A stretch of 64,000 nt of DNA from Marinomonas spartinae. GTDB lineage: Bacteria; Pseudomonadota; Gammaproteobacteria; Pseudomonadales; Marinomonadaceae. The notes beneath the pieces were generated by a model. The model ran no database searches. It worked only from the letters and a program-made list of their open reading frames with translations, and had not been told where the DNA came from. Below are positions 8,572 through 18,170 of the stretch, in pieces. Location: contig NZ_JAEMUI010000024.1 in NCBI RefSeq assembly GCF_016461715.1, positions 1 to 64,000 of the forward strand, written 5' to 3'. The stretch's first letter is position 1. Each line of letters opens with the position of its first letter. The position numbers were made by a program, and so were the translations under genes.

Positions 8572-9289
8572 GTTACTGGTTGTCGATGTGGGGAACACTA
8601 GCATCAAGTACACCGCATTTGAAAAGGGGCAGATCCAGTGGCAGGTAAGGGATCATGAACATTTAACGAAACGGTACTTTCTTCCTGAAGTTATTTATTT
8701 TGCCAGTGTGCGCTCTCAAGACGCCAGTTTGGCACTACAACAGGAAGTGCAAGCCTACTACCCCAATAGCCAGCTAGTAGTCCTAGAAAGTACTGCACAA
8801 GCGTGTGGTGTGGTGTGTGCTTATGAGGAGCCTTGGCGTTTAGGCATTGATCGCTGGCTTACTGTTGTCGCGGGTTTCCACCATTATGGTGGAAACATTG
8901 TCATTGTTGATGCCGGAACAGCAATCAAAGTCGATGTGGTCAATGAGCAAGCTCGGCACCTCGGTGGTTATATTGTCCCTGGTCTGATGATGATGGAAAA
9001 TGCTTTATTGGCTAATACCGCAAAAATTCGCTATGACGCCAGTGAACTCAAAGTTGGTGAGGGTTTGCCAAACTCCACGGCCCGAGCTGTCGGCGAGGGA
9101 TGTTATCAAATGGCATTGGGTTTTTTGGAACGTGTCTATGGAAATTATCATGATCACCGGTGGATTGTGACAGGAGGCGATGCACAAGAATTGCTTAAGA
9201 CGTTAGGGATAGAGGCAGAATGTGACCCCCACTTGGTTGCGCTAGGAGCAAAGCTCGTCGGTGATGAAATGATAAGGAAACAAGTATGA
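8555..9289 (+). CDS. coaX: Type III pantothenate kinase
   Basis: Phosphorylates pantothenate, the first step of coenzyme A synthesis. The protein begins with the ASKHA phosphate-binding loop VVDVGNTSIKY, then has RLGIDRW (the PheGlyxAspArg-type region), IVDAGTAIKVD and GGYIVPG motifs, all diagnostic of CoaX rather than CoaA. I place the start at GTG 8555 because GGGGGAG (8542-8548) sits six bases before it; the ATG at 8540 has no Shine-Dalgarno. The gene overlaps birA by 17 bases and the next gene by 4 (ATGA), so it is translationally coupled on both sides. Confidence 0.93.
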   Translation: MSVVAKLLVVDVGNTSIKYTAFEKGQIQWQVRDHEHLTKRYFLPEVIYFASVRSQDASLALQQEVQAYYPNSQLVVLESTAQACGVVCAYEEPWRLGIDRWLTVVAGFHHYGGNIVIVDAGTAIKVDVVNEQARHLGGYIVPGLMMMENALLANTAKIRYDASELKVGEGLPNSTARAVGEGCYQMALGFLERVYGNYHDHRWIVTGGDAQELLKTLGIEAECDPHLVALGAKLVGDEMIRKQV

Positions 9290-9999
9290 AGTGGCTGTTT
9301 TTTATTATTGTTTTGGTCAATGCCGCTTTTTTTGGGTGGGCGCATATGATGAAACATAACACCGCACAGGTGAATGAACATGTGTATGCTCCGCCAGTAA
9401 GTACCTCTATTCGACTTTTATCGGAGCCTGCAAACAGTGAAGAGCAAGCTGCCATGACCAAGGCCAAACAGCAATCACAAGAGATGGAGGCGTCTCTTCA
9501 AAAAGCGTTGACAGTTGCAAAGGCAAATTCTGAGACAAATCCGATGGTGTGTCCTCAGCTAGAGGTCGAAAAAAGTGCGGATGATGCGCAAATTATTCAG
9601 GCTCTGAAGAAGCTAAACTGGAAATACAGTGAAAAACAGGTCATGGGTAAGCGGCCTAAGTTTTGGTTGTACATCGAGGCGCCAGATACACAGGAGCAAG
9701 CTCGAGAAATTGTCAAAGTGCTACATAACCGCTCTATTGATAGTTTTATTATCACTCGTGGTGAGATGAAAAATCGTATTTCTCTTGGATTATACTCTTC
9801 TCAAGAGGGGGCAGATGAAGCCCGTAAGCGTATTGAAAGCAAACTGAATTACAAGCTGAATATATACCGACACCTTCGCACGGTTAGCTTGCATCAGATT
9901 GATATAGAGCAGCCAATTAGTAACGAAGCATTAGAAAAACTGCTTTCTCAGTTCGATTTGACCAAGATGATGATAAAAATAGAAAAAAATCCTTGTTAG
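9286..9999 (+). CDS. SPOR-domain membrane protein
   Basis: A 237-residue bitopic inner-membrane protein. Residues 2-20 form one membrane segment; a polar, coiled-coil-like stretch (about 45-85) follows; the segment from KFWLYIEAP to KLNIYRHL fits a SPOR domain, which in other proteins binds denuded septal peptidoglycan. The remainder has no known domain. The start codon overlaps the coaX stop (ATGA), implying coupled translation. The same position after coaX is occupied by a SPOR protein in Pseudomonas-type genomes as I recall. A role in cell division or envelope is inference. Confidence 0.75.
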   Translation: MKWLFFIIVLVNAAFFGWAHMMKHNTAQVNEHVYAPPVSTSIRLLSEPANSEEQAAMTKAKQQSQEMEASLQKALTVAKANSETNPMVCPQLEVEKSADDAQIIQALKKLNWKYSEKQVMGKRPKFWLYIEAPDTQEQAREIVKVLHNRSIDSFIITRGEMKNRISLGLYSSQEGADEARKRIESKLNYKLNIYRHLRTVSLHQIDIEQPISNEALEKLLSQFDLTKMMIKIEKNPC

Positions 10000-10002
10000 T
10001 GC

Positions 10003-10030
10003 TTGCAATTCAGAAACTGATTAATATAAT
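10003..10030 (+). promoter_or_regulatory. Promoter of the tRNA cluster
   Basis: TTGCAA (10003-10008), 16-base spacer, perfect TATAAT (10025-10030), then a GC-rich discriminator GGCTCCCACC of the kind found at stringently controlled tRNA promoters. The first tRNA begins 43 bases later. Confidence 0.8.
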
Positions 10031-10073
10031 GGCTCCCACCTTTTGGGGTGCTGTTCAAAAGCACAGAGTACGT

Positions 10074-10157
<84 letters not shown>

Positions 10158-10160
10158 GTT

Positions 10161-10235
10161 GCGGGTATGGTATAGTGGCTATTACCTCAGCCTTCCAAGC
10201 TGAAGAGGCGGGTTCGATTCCCGCTACCCGCTCCA
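10161..10235 (+). tRNA. tRNA-Gly (TCC)
   Basis: 75 bases with encoded CCA. Acceptor GCGGGTA pairs with TACCCGC; anticodon stem TCAGC/GCTGA, loop CTTCCAA, anticodon TCC at 10194-10196; T loop GGTTCGATTCC. Three bases after tRNA-Tyr. Confidence 0.97.
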
Positions 10236-10239
10236 AGTT

Positions 10240-10315
10240 GCTCATGTAGCTCAGTTGGTAGAGCACACCCTTGGTAAGGGTGAGGTCGGCAGTTCAAGTC
10301 TGCTCATGAGCTCCA
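10240..10315 (+). tRNA. tRNA-Thr (GGT)
   Basis: 76 bases with encoded CCA. Acceptor GCTCATG pairs with CATGAGC; anticodon stem CACCC/GGGTG, loop TTGGTAA, anticodon GGT at 10273-10275. In many gammaproteobacteria tufB follows this gene; here it does not. Confidence 0.97.
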
Positions 10316-10335
10316 GTGTTTCCGATACAAAAGAT

Positions 10336-10357
10336 AGGTGGTTTAACCGCCTTTTTT
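10336..10357 (+). terminator. Terminator after tRNA-Thr
   Basis: AGGTGGT (10336-10342) pairs with ACCGCCT (10346-10352, one G-T pair) around TTA, followed by T6. It separates the first three tRNA genes from tRNA-Trp. Confidence 0.75.
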
Positions 10358-10384
10358 ATTGTCTGTTTTTTGGGCGAATGCTCT

Positions 10385-10412
10385 TGCTTGACAAAGCAAA
10401 TACGAGTATCAT
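10385..10412 (+). promoter_or_regulatory. Promoter of tRNA-Trp and secE-nusG
   Basis: TTGCTT (10385-10390), 16-base spacer, TATCAT (10407-10412), followed by a CCTCCGCCC discriminator. The TTGACA at 10388 overlaps the -35 but would leave only 13 bases to the -10. tRNA-Trp begins 18 bases after the -10. Confidence 0.65.
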
Positions 10413-10430
10413 CCTCCGCCCATACGATGT

Positions 10431-10506
10431 AGGCCAATAGTTCAATTGGTAGAGCACCGGTTTCCAAAACCGGCTGTTGGGGGTTCGAGTCCCTCTTGGC
10501 CTGCCA
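10431..10506 (+). tRNA. tRNA-Trp (CCA)
   Basis: 76 bases with encoded CCA. Acceptor AGGCCAA pairs with TTGGCCT; anticodon stem CCGGT/ACCGG, loop TTCCAAA, anticodon CCA at 10464-10466. It lies 40 bases before secE and is probably cotranscribed with it. Confidence 0.97.
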
Positions 10507-10546
10507 TTTTCGTATCCTATTTCTTAATTAGGGATCACCTGAAAGT

Positions 10547-10915
10547 ATGAGATCGAGTACTGAAACTCAAACGTCTAACACAGACGTATTTAAGTGGGCG
10601 ATTGTTGTGTTACTGATTGCCGTCGGTGTGGTTGGTAATAACTATTTTTCTGCTGAGTCACTATTGTATCGTTTGATCGCTATTTTGGTTTTGGCTGGTG
10701 TTGCTGGTTTTATTGCGCTACAAACGGCGAAAGGAAAGGCTTTTTTCACATTGGCGAAAGAAGCAAAAACTGAAATTCGCCGAGTAGTATGGCCAACAAG
10801 ACAAGAGACCATTCAAACGACCTTAATTGTATTGGCGGTTGTTCTTTTTATGTCTCTCGTACTGTGGGGGGTAGATTCGCTCCTTGGTTGGATCGTTTCT
10901 TCGGTAATAGGTTAG
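10547..10915 (+). CDS. secE: Preprotein translocase subunit SecE
   Basis: Inner-membrane subunit that clamps SecY in the SecYEG translocon. At 122 residues it is the long, three-segment form seen in E. coli: membrane stretches near 14-33, 42-60 and 92-118, with the conserved cytosolic amphipathic stretch AKTEIRRVVWPTRQET before the last one. nusG follows nine bases after its stop, as in most bacteria. Confidence 0.95.
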   Translation: MRSSTETQTSNTDVFKWAIVVLLIAVGVVGNNYFSAESLLYRLIAILVLAGVAGFIALQTAKGKAFFTLAKEAKTEIRRVVWPTRQETIQTTLIVLAVVLFMSLVLWGVDSLLGWIVSSVIG

Positions 10916-10924
10916 GAGTTGCTC

Positions 10925-11458
10925 GTGACGAAACGATGGTATGTAGTTCAAGCGTACTCTGGGTACGAAAAGCACGTAATGCGCTCGCTGAAAGAACGCG
11001 TGCAAATTATGGGGCAAGAAGACTATTTTGGTGACATCTTGGTGCCAACCGAAGAAGTGGTTGAAATTCGAGATGGCAAAAAGCGCAAGAGCGAAAGAAA
11101 ATTCTATCCTGGTTATGTCTTGGTTCAAATGGAAATGAACGATGACTCTTGGCATTTGGTGAAAGGAACGGGTCGAGTGCTCGGTTTTATTGGTGGTACA
11201 GCGGATAAGCCGTCCCCGATTACTGAACGTGAAGCTAATGCCATCTTGCAGCGCGTTAATGACGGTGCTGATAAACCTCGTCCTAAGACCTTGTTTGAGG
11301 TGGGCGAGGTGGTTCGTGTTAACGAAGGTCCATTTGCTGACTTTAACGGTGTCGTTGAAGAAGTGGATTATGATAAAAGCCGAATCAAAGTGGCGGTGCT
11401 CATATTTGGGCGATCTACACCAGTTGATTTGGAGTTTAGTCAGGTTGAAAAAGCCTGA
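10925..11458 (+). CDS. nusG: Transcription termination/antitermination factor NusG
   Basis: Binds RNA polymerase, suppresses pausing and couples it to Rho or to the ribosome through S10. The N-terminal NGN domain starts [16 protein letters not shown] and contains [10 protein letters not shown]; the C-terminal KOW domain (about 125-177) has [18 protein letters not shown] place the start at GTG 10925, preceded by AGGAG at 10914-10918, which gives the usual M-T-K-R-W N-terminus and 177 residues; a longer frame from TTG 10919 adds only two residues and lacks ribosome-binding support. Confidence 0.96.
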   Translation: MTKRWYVVQAYSGYEKHVMRSLKERVQIMGQEDYFGDILVPTEEVVEIRDGKKRKSERKFYPGYVLVQMEMNDDSWHLVKGTGRVLGFIGGTADKPSPITEREANAILQRVNDGADKPRPKTLFEVGEVVRVNEGPFADFNGVVEEVDYDKSRIKVAVLIFGRSTPVDLEFSQVEKA

Positions 11459-11469
11459 TTTTGTTGAAC

Positions 11470-11492
11470 GGGTAGCCTTCGGGCGGTGACCC
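11470..11492 (+). promoter_or_regulatory. L1-binding site in the rplKA leader
   Basis: The leader folds as GGG-U-A-GCC-uucg-GGC-GGUGA-CCC: a GCC/GGC stem capped by UUCG, an asymmetric internal loop and an outer GGG/CCC stem. This is the arrangement of the L1 target on mRNA that mimics its 23S rRNA site, allowing excess L1 to repress rplK-rplA. It ends 16 bases before the rplK start. Confidence 0.75.
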
Positions 11493-11507
11493 ATCTGGAG
11501 TTTAAAA

Positions 11508-11942
11508 ATGGCTAAGAAAGTCCAAGCTTATATCAAGCTACAAGTTAAAGCGGGTCAAGCGAACCCAAGTCCACCAGTTGGTCCAGCTCTTGGTCAACAC
11601 GGTGTGAATATTATGGAATTCTGTAAAGCGTTTAATGCCAAAACTCAAGGTATTGAGCCAGGTCTTCCAACACCTGTTATCATCACTGTGTACAGTGATC
11701 GTAGTTTTACATTTGAAACGAAATCTACTCCAGCCTCTGTTCTTCTTAAGAAAGCAGCAGGTCTTAAGAGTGGTTCTCCTCGTCCAAATACTCAAAAAGT
11801 GGGTACGGTTACTCGTGCTCAACTAGAAGAGATCGCTACAGCTAAACAAGCTGATTTGACAGCGGCAGATATGGATGCAGCGGTTCGTACTATCGCTGGT
11901 AGCGCTCGCGCTATGGGTCTAGACGTTGAGGGTGTGAACTAA
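11508..11942 (+). CDS. rplK: 50S ribosomal protein L11
   Basis: Forms the base of the GTPase-associated stalk with 23S rRNA and is needed for RelA activation. 144 residues; the proline-rich N-terminal [26 protein letters not shown] segment region and C-terminal RNA-binding half ([14 protein letters not shown]) are standard. TGGAG lies before the start. Its stop codon shares a base with the rplA start (TAATG), so the pair is translationally coupled, as expected for L1-controlled genes. Confidence 0.97.
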   Translation: MAKKVQAYIKLQVKAGQANPSPPVGPALGQHGVNIMEFCKAFNAKTQGIEPGLPTPVIITVYSDRSFTFETKSTPASVLLKKAAGLKSGSPRPNTQKVGTVTRAQLEEIATAKQADLTAADMDAAVRTIAGSARAMGLDVEGVN

Positions 11943-12637
11943 TGGCTAAGCTAACTAAACGCGCTCGCTTGATCGCAGAAAAAATAGACGCAACAAAATT
12001 GTACTCTGTAGAAGAGGCGGTTGCTCTTTTGTCTGAGCTTTCTACTGTGAAGTTCAAAGAATCTATCGACGTATCTGTTAACCTAGGCGTTGATCCACGT
12101 AAATCTGATCAGGTTGTTCGTGGTTCTACTGTATTGCCTAACGGTACTGGTAAAGATGTTCGTGTTGCTGTGTTCACTCAAGGTGCTAACGCAGAAGCAG
12201 CGAAAGAAGCTGGTGCAGACGTTGTGGGTTTTGAAGATTTGGCTGAACAAGTTAAAGCTGGCAACCTAGACTTCGACGTTGTTATCGCTTCTCCGGATGC
12301 AATGCGTATCGTTGGTCAACTAGGTCAGATCTTGGGCCCACGTGGTCTAATGCCTAACCCTAAAGTTGGCACAGTAACACCTGACGTTGCGACGGCCGTA
12401 AAAAACGCCAAAGCAGGTCAAGCTCGTTACCGTACAGATAAAAATGGTATCATTCATGCTGGCGTTGGCTCTATTGACTTCGCTGCTGAATCTATCAAAG
12501 GCAACTTGGAAGCGCTTTTAGCTGATCTACGTCGTGCTAAGCCTGCTTCTTCTAAAGGTGTCTATATGAAAAAAGTGACCTTGTCTTCTACAATGGGACC
12601 TGGTCTACAAATTGATTTAGGTGCGCTAAGCTTCTAA
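11942..12637 (+). CDS. rplA: 50S ribosomal protein L1
   Basis: Builds the mobile L1 stalk that guides deacylated tRNA out of the E site and represses its own operon by binding the leader at 11470-11492. 231 residues, with the two-domain fold; the conserved [16 protein letters not shown] loop and the [12 protein letters not shown] segment are present. It is followed by the long L10 leader rather than directly by rplJ. Confidence 0.97.
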   Translation: MAKLTKRARLIAEKIDATKLYSVEEAVALLSELSTVKFKESIDVSVNLGVDPRKSDQVVRGSTVLPNGTGKDVRVAVFTQGANAEAAKEAGADVVGFEDLAEQVKAGNLDFDVVIASPDAMRIVGQLGQILGPRGLMPNPKVGTVTPDVATAVKNAKAGQARYRTDKNGIIHAGVGSIDFAAESIKGNLEALLADLRRAKPASSKGVYMKKVTLSSTMGPGLQIDLGALSF

Positions 12638-12860
12638 ATCATGCGCTTTGGGGTCTGCCTGCATACTATGTTGAGCAGGCCGTCAAAGACCGCAGGAACC
12701 TTAGGGTTTAATAACAACGTTGAAAAATGTTGGTCCTGCGCAGATGGTGTGGCCCGATTCAGATAAACTGGATCTAACTCACCAGCAAGTACTTCGAGTA
12801 ATCGGAGAGTTGGTAAAAACAAGAGAGTAATTTGCTCTCTGCTAATCCAGGAGAAAACCA
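12638..12860 (+). promoter_or_regulatory. L10(L12) leader controlling rplJL
   Basis: A 223-base untranslated stretch between rplA and rplJ. It contains GGTCCTGCGCAGATGGTGTG followed by CCCGATTCAGATAAACTGGATC, the conserved elements of the L10 leader of gammaproteobacteria, where the L10-L12 complex binds a kink-turn region and blocks rplJ translation. Further hairpins are visible (GAGCAGGC/GCCTGC around 12655-12680, and AGAGAG/CTCTCT at 12822-12840 just before the rplJ Shine-Dalgarno). Pairings were judged by eye. Confidence 0.8.
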
Positions 12861-13361
12861 GTGGCATTAGGTCTAGAAGACAAAAAAGCCATTGTCGCCG
12901 AAGTTAGCGAAGCGGCCAAAACTGCGTTGTCTGCGGTTGTTGCTGATTCTCGCGGTGTTACCGTGAGCAGCATGACAGCACTTCGTAAAGAAGCGCGCGA
13001 AGCGGGTGTTTTCGTACGTGTCGTACGTAATACATTGGCTCGCCGTGCAGTGGAAGGCACTGACTTCGAATGTCTAACTGAGAGCTTTGTTGGCCCTACG
13101 TTGATTGCTTTCTCAAACGAACACCCAGGTGCGGCGGCTCGTTTGTTGAAAACTTTTGCGAAAGCGAATGATAAGTTTGAAGTAAAGGCATTGGCGTTCA
13201 ACGGTGAGTTGATCCCAGCTGGCGACATTGATCGTTTGGCAACATTGCCTACATACGATGAAGCTATTGCGAAGCTTATGAGTGTAATGCAGGGTGCAAC
13301 AAGCAAACTTGCTCGTACTCTTGCAGCAATTCGCGACCAAAAAGAGCAAGAAGCGGCGTAA
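12861..13361 (+). CDS. rplJ: 50S ribosomal protein L10
   Basis: Anchors the L7/L12 dimers to the ribosomal stalk. 166 residues with the RNA-binding N-terminal domain ([32 protein letters not shown]) and a C-terminal helix that binds L12. GTG start at 12861 with an AGGAG Shine-Dalgarno nine bases upstream. Translation is expected to be feedback-controlled through the preceding leader. Confidence 0.97.
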   Translation: MALGLEDKKAIVAEVSEAAKTALSAVVADSRGVTVSSMTALRKEAREAGVFVRVVRNTLARRAVEGTDFECLTESFVGPTLIAFSNEHPGAAARLLKTFAKANDKFEVKALAFNGELIPAGDIDRLATLPTYDEAIAKLMSVMQGATSKLARTLAAIRDQKEQEAA

Positions 13362-13442
13362 TACGGTTTATCGTACCCTTCTTGATAAATATTTTGTTTT
13401 ATCACCTACGGGTGATTATAAAGAATGCTAGGAATCTGAGTC

Positions 13443-13817
13443 ATGGCTCTAACTAAAGAAGATATCATCAATGCAGTAGCAGAAATGTCTGTAATGGATG
13501 TTGTTGAACTAATTTCAGCAATGGAAGAAAAATTCGGTGTAACTGCAGCGGTTGCTGCTGTTGCAGGTCCTGCTGCTGGTGATGCTGGCGCAGCTGCTGA
13601 AGCTCAAACTGAATTTGACGTTATTTTGACTGCTGCAGGCGATAAGAAAGTTAACGTAATCAAAGCGGTTCGTGCGGCAACTGGTCTTGGCTTGAAAGAA
13701 GCGAAAGGCATGGTTGACGGCGCTCCAGCGACTGTTAAAGAAGGCGTTTCTAAAGAAGACGCTGACGCACTTAAAGCTGCTCTTGAAGAGGCTGGTGCAT
13801 CTGTCGAAATCAAGTAA
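13443..13817 (+). CDS. rplL: 50S ribosomal protein L7/L12
   Basis: Multi-copy stalk protein that recruits and stimulates translational GTPases. 124 residues: N-terminal dimerisation helices (1-33), a flexible Ala/Gly-rich hinge (about 37-54) and the compact C-terminal factor-binding domain with [26 protein letters not shown] helix. Eighty-one bases separate it from rplJ. A cluster of hairpins follows before rpoB. Confidence 0.97.
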   Translation: MALTKEDIINAVAEMSVMDVVELISAMEEKFGVTAAVAAVAGPAAGDAGAAAEAQTEFDVILTAAGDKKVNVIKAVRAATGLGLKEAKGMVDGAPATVKEGVSKEDADALKAALEEAGASVEIK

Positions 13818-13835
13818 TGATACTTGTATTTCCAG

Positions 13836-13972
13836 ATTTCGACCTATAGTCGAAATGGCTGGTGACGTATTGTCACCGGCCTTTTTGGGTTTCTATAAAC
13901 TCAAATAAAACCAAAAGAATTTTCAAATGGGAGATAATGCTCCCATATATGGTAAGGCCTGATTTGGGCCTT
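13836..13972 (+). terminator. Cluster of four hairpins between rplL and rpoB
   Basis: Four consecutive perfect or near-perfect stems: ATTTCGA/TCGAAAT (13836-13856); GGCTGGTGAC/GTCACCGGCC (13857-13881) followed by T5, a terminator-like element; ATGGGAG/CTCCCAT (13927-13946); AAGGCC/GGCCTT (13954-13972). In E. coli this interval holds a partial attenuator and an RNase III site that lower rpoBC output relative to rplJL. The second hairpin is the likely attenuator; roles of the others are inferred. Confidence 0.7.
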
Positions 13973-14004
13973 TTGCGTCAATGTGCACAAGCTGGGGAAT
14001 GCTG

Positions 14005-17000
14005 ATGGCTTACTCATACACTGAGAAAAAACGTATCCGTAAGGATTTCGGTAAACTGCCGCCCGTTTTGGATGTGCCATACTTGCTGGCAATTCAGCTT
14101 GAATCCTACCGTAGTTTTCTGCAAGAAGGTAAAGCGATTGCAGAGCGTGAGGAATTAGGTCTGCATGGGGCCTTTAAATCTGTCTTTCCAATGGTCAGCT
14201 TTTCCGGCAATGCGGCGCTAGAATACGTCGATTACCGTTTAGGCAAGCCAGTATTTGATGTTAAAGAGTGTCAGTTGCGTGGTGTTACTTACGCAGCGCC
14301 TCTTCGTGTTCGAGTTCGACTCATCATTTATGATAAAGAGTCCTCAAACAAGGCCATCAAAGACATCCGCGAGCAAGAAGTCTACATGGGCGAAATTCCG
14401 CTTATGACAGACAATGGTACCTTTGTTATTAACGGGACTGAGCGTGTTATCGTCTCTCAATTACACCGCTCTCCTGGTGTGTTTTTTGATCATGATCGTG
14501 GCAAAACACACTCATCAGGTAAATTGTTACATTCTGCTCGTGTTATTCCTTATCGTGGTTCATGGTTGGATTTCGAGTTTGATCCGAAAGACTGCGTGTT
14601 TGTACGTATAGATCGCCGTCGTAAACTGCCTGTAACGATTTTGTTGCGTGCGTTGGGCTTCGATACAGAACAAATTTTAGACACTTTCTTTGAGACAACC
14701 CGTTTCTTCTTAACCCGTGATGGTTTCGAGATGGAGTTGATCGCCAACCGCCTTCGTGGCGAAACGGCTTTGTTTGATATTACCGATGCAAACGGTGAAA
14801 TCATTGTTGAGGAAAGTCGTCGTATTACTGCTAAGCATATTCGTGTAATGGAAAAAGCTGGCCTTGAGCGCCTATCTGTTCCACTTGAATACATGCTAGG
14901 TAAGGTCACAGCGAAAAATCTTATCCACCCTGCAACGGGTGAGCTTATTGCTGAAGCGAATACAGAATTATCTGTTGAGCTTTTAGAGGCGTTGGTGAGT
15001 GCGGGTATTACAGAGATAGATACCTTATACACCAATGATCTGGATAGTGGTCCATTTATTTCAGATACGCTTCGCATTGATCCAACCAATAATCAGTTGG
15101 AAGCATTGGTAGAGATTTACCGTATGATGCGTCCTGGCGAGCCACCAACCAAAGAATCTGCCGAAGGCTTATTCCAAGGATTGTTCTTCGCCGAAGATCG
15201 TTACGACTTATCTAACGTGGGTCGAATGAAATTTAACCGCCGTCTAGGCCGTGAAGAAGATACCGGTCCTGGCGTATTGGATAACGATGATATCGTAGCG
15301 GTTCTAAAAACCTTGCTTGATATTCGTAACGGTAACGGCATGGTGGACGATATTGACCACTTGGGTAACCGTCGTGTTCGTTCCGTTGGGGAAATGGCTG
15401 AAAACCAATTCCGCGTAGGTCTTGTACGTGTTGAGCGTGCCGTGAAAGAGCGTCTGTCTATGGCAGAAGCGGATGGCTTAATGCCACAAGACTTGTTGAA
15501 TGCGAAACCTGTAGCAGCGGCCATCAAAGAATTCTTTGGTTCTAGCCAGTTGTCTCAGTTTATGGACCAAAACAATCCGCTTTCTGAGGTCACTCATAAG
15601 CGTCGTGTTTCCGCGTTAGGCCCCGGTGGTTTGACTCGTGAACGTGCAGGCTTTGAAGTGCGTGACGTACATGCCACTCACTATGGTCGTGTTTGTCCAA
15701 TCGAAACGCCTGAAGGTCCAAACATCGGTTTGATCAACTCGCTCTCAACGTATGCGCGTACTAACAGCTACGGCTTCTTGGAAACGCCTTACCGTAAAAT
15801 TGTTGACGGCAAGATGACAGACGAAACGGTTTATGTTTCGGCAATCGATGAAGCGAAATATGTTATTGCCCAGGCGTCTGCAAACGTAGATGAAGAAGGG
15901 CGCTTGGTGGACGAGTTGGTTCAAGTGCGTCATATGCATGAAACCACTTTGATTCCAAAAGAAAAAGTTAACTTGATGGACGTGTCTCCACGTCAGGTAG
16001 TGTCGGTAGCCGCTTCATTGATTCCATTCTTGGAACACGATGACGCGAACCGTGCCTTGATGGGATCGAACATGCAACGTCAAGCGGTACCAACATTGAA
16101 GGCGGATAAGCCAGTCGTTGGTACGGGTATGGAGAAAAACGTTGCCAAAGACTCTGGTGTTTGTATCGTTGCTAAGCGTGGCGGTGTGATTGAGTCAGTT
16201 GATGCGAGTCGTATCGTTGTTCGTGTTAACTCGGAAGAAACGGTAGCGGGTGAAGCAGGTGTTGACATCTATAGCTTAACCAAATACGTACGTTCTAACC
16301 AAAATACCTGTATTAATCAGCGTACCTTGGTGATGAAAGGCGAGAGAGTATCGGTTGGTGATATTATGGCTGATGGTCCTTCTGTTGATATGGGTGATTT
16401 GGCGTTGGGTCAAAACATGCGTATCGCTTTCATGCCTTGGAATGGTTATAACTTCGAAGACTCGATTCTCGTGTCTGAGCGTGTTGTGGAGGAGGATCGT
16501 TTTACTTCCATTCACATTCAAGAACTGACTTGTGTGGCGCGTGATACCAAGCTTGGGCCTGAAGAAATTACGGCCGATATCCCGAACGTGGGTGAAGGTG
16601 CTCTTTCTAAACTGGACCAATCCGGTATCGTTTACATCGGTGCAGAAGTGGAACCAGGCGATATTCTTGTTGGCAAGGTAACACCGAAAGGTGAAACCCA
16701 GTTGACGCCTGAAGAGAAACTTTTGCGAGCGATCTTTGGTGAGAAAGCGTCTGACGTAAAAGATACGTCTCAGCGAGTGAAAACAGGTACTCGCGGTACG
16801 GTTATCGATGTTCAAGTCTTTACTCGCGATGGCATTGAAAAAGACGAGCGTGCCAAGTCTATTGAGAAGGCGCAACTTGACCAAGTTCGTAAGGATTTAA
16901 ACGAAGAGTTTCGTATCGTTGAAAAAGCAACCTTTGAGCGTCTCGCTGAGGCCTTAATTGGTCAACAAGCAGAAGGCGGCCCTGGTTTAGCTCGCAATGC

Positions 17001-18105
17001 GATCATTACGGAAGAGTACTTGGCGAATCTAGATCACCCTGAGTGGTTTAAAATTCGTGTTGCCAACGAAGAGGCTAGTGAGCAGCTTGAAAAAGCACAA
17101 GCCGCTTTGATTGAGCGCCGTAAAGAGCTTGATGCGAAGTTCGAAGATAAAAAACGCAAATTGCAAACAGGCGATGATTTAGCACCTGGCGTGCTTAAGA
17201 TTGTGAAAGTTTACGTTGCCATTAAGCGTCGTATTCAGCCTGGTGATAAAATGGCCGGTCGTCACGGTAACAAGGGTGTAATCTCTAAGATCATGCCTGT
17301 TGAAGATATGCCGTACGATGAAAACGGTGATCCAGTTGATATCGTGTTGAACCCGCTGGGTGTACCATCGCGTATGAACGTGGGTCAGGTTCTAGAGACT
17401 CACTTAGGTGCGGCTTCTAAAGGCTTAGGTCGTAAGATCAATGAAATGCTGGCGGTTGAGCGCGAAAAAGCGGAAGCAGTAGCTGAACTGCGTCGTTTCC
17501 TTGATGAGATCTACAATGGTTACGAAGGTGACTTGCGTTGTGCGCGTACGGAAGATCTGGACAGCTTTACAGACGAAGAAATTTTAACCTTGGCGAAAAA
17601 CCTAACAGGTGGTGTGCCAATGGCGTCTGGTGCCTTTGATGGTGCGAAAGAAGCTGAGATCAAACGTATGTTGCGTTTGGCTGGCTTGAATGAAAGTGGT
17701 CAGGTTCGTTTGTTTAACGGCCGTACGGGTGATGCGTTTGAGCGTCCTGTAACCGTTGGTTACATGTACATGCTGAAATTGAACCACTTGGTCGATGACA
17801 AAATGCACGCACGTTCTACTGGTTCTTACAGCTTGGTTACTCAGCAACCGCTGGGTGGTAAAGCTCAGTTCGGTGGTCAGCGTTTCGGGGAGATGGAGGT
17901 ATGGGCGCTAGAAGCATACGGTGCCGCTTACACGCTTCAAGAGATGTTGACAGTCAAGTCTGATGATGTGAACGGCCGTACTAAGATGTATAAAAACATC
18001 GTTGATGGCGATCACAGAATGGAGCCTGGCATGCCTGAGTCCTTCAACGTGTTGGTGAAAGAGATTCGTTCTCTTGGTATCGATATCGAGCTGGAAAACG
18101 AATAA
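14005..18105 (+). CDS. rpoB: RNA polymerase beta subunit
   Basis: Catalytic core subunit of RNA polymerase. I start it at ATG 14005 ([10 protein letters not shown]), eight codons inside the longest frame, because this matches the E. coli N-terminus and has GGGGAA upstream; this gives 1366 residues. The rifampicin pocket is wild type: [24 protein letters not shown] segment from S513, with D521 equal to E. coli D516. [14 protein letters not shown] near 1080 and the C-terminal [14 protein letters not shown] region are intact. Confidence 0.98.
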   Translation: MAYSYTEKKRIRKDFGKLPPVLDVPYLLAIQLESYRSFLQEGKAIAEREELGLHGAFKSVFPMVSFSGNAALEYVDYRLGKPVFDVKECQLRGVTYAAPLRVRVRLIIYDKESSNKAIKDIREQEVYMGEIPLMTDNGTFVINGTERVIVSQLHRSPGVFFDHDRGKTHSSGKLLHSARVIPYRGSWLDFEFDPKDCVFVRIDRRRKLPVTILLRALGFDTEQILDTFFETTRFFLTRDGFEMELIANRLRGETALFDITDANGEIIVEESRRITAKHIRVMEKAGLERLSVPLEYMLGKVTAKNLIHPATGELIAEANTELSVELLEALVSAGITEIDTLYTNDLDSGPFISDTLRIDPTNNQLEALVEIYRMMRPGEPPTKESAEGLFQGLFFAEDRYDLSNVGRMKFNRRLGREEDTGPGVLDNDDIVAVLKTLLDIRNGNGMVDDIDHLGNRRVRSVGEMAENQFRVGLVRVERAVKERLSMAEADGLMPQDLLNAKPVAAAIKEFFGSSQLSQFMDQNNPLSEVTHKRRVSALGPGGLTRERAGFEVRDVHATHYGRVCPIETPEGPNIGLINSLSTYARTNSYGFLETPYRKIVDGKMTDETVYVSAIDEAKYVIAQASANVDEEGRLVDELVQVRHMHETTLIPKEKVNLMDVSPRQVVSVAASLIPFLEHDDANRALMGSNMQRQAVPTLKADKPVVGTGMEKNVAKDSGVCIVAKRGGVIESVDASRIVVRVNSEETVAGEAGVDIYSLTKYVRSNQNTCINQRTLVMKGERVSVGDIMADGPSVDMGDLALGQNMRIAFMPWNGYNFEDSILVSERVVEEDRFTSIHIQELTCVARDTKLGPEEITADIPNVGEGALSKLDQSGIVYIGAEVEPGDILVGKVTPKGETQLTPEEKLLRAIFGEKASDVKDTSQRVKTGTRGTVIDVQVFTRDGIEKDERAKSIEKAQLDQVRKDLNEEFRIVEKATFERLAEALIGQQAEGGPGLARNAIITEEYLANLDHPEWFKIRVANEEASEQLEKAQAALIERRKELDAKFEDKKRKLQTGDDLAPGVLKIVKVYVAIKRRIQPGDKMAGRHGNKGVISKIMPVEDMPYDENGDPVDIVLNPLGVPSRMNVGQVLETHLGAASKGLGRKINEMLAVEREKAEAVAELRRFLDEIYNGYEGDLRCARTEDLDSFTDEEILTLAKNLTGGVPMASGAFDGAKEAEIKRMLRLAGLNESGQVRLFNGRTGDAFERPVTVGYMYMLKLNHLVDDKMHARSTGSYSLVTQQPLGGKAQFGGQRFGEMEVWALEAYGAAYTLQEMLTVKSDDVNGRTKMYKNIVDGDHRMEPGMPESFNVLVKEIRSLGIDIELENE

Positions 18106-18170
18106 GCACGAATCACATTTGACCTGCTGGGGAGTACTTCTCCCCAGCCTTACGAGTGGGGCGAATATCC

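Noticed and set aside
8540-9289. coaX starting at ATG 8540
   Set aside because: No ribosome-binding site there; GTG 8555 has GGGGGAG at ideal spacing and gives the conserved N-terminus.
10388-10412. TTGACA-TATCAT promoter before tRNA-Trp
   Set aside because: The spacer would be 13 bases; TTGCTT with a 16-base spacer to the same -10 is preferred.
10823-11494. 223-codon open frame antisense to nusG
   Set aside because: Shadow of the nusG coding strand; nusG is certain and the antisense protein has no recognisable family.
12842-13405. 187-codon open frame antisense to rplJ
   Set aside because: Antisense shadow of a conserved ribosomal protein gene with strong codon bias.
16276-16884. 202-codon antisense frame inside rpoB
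   Set aside because: Product of biased codon use in rpoB; no start signal or protein similarity.
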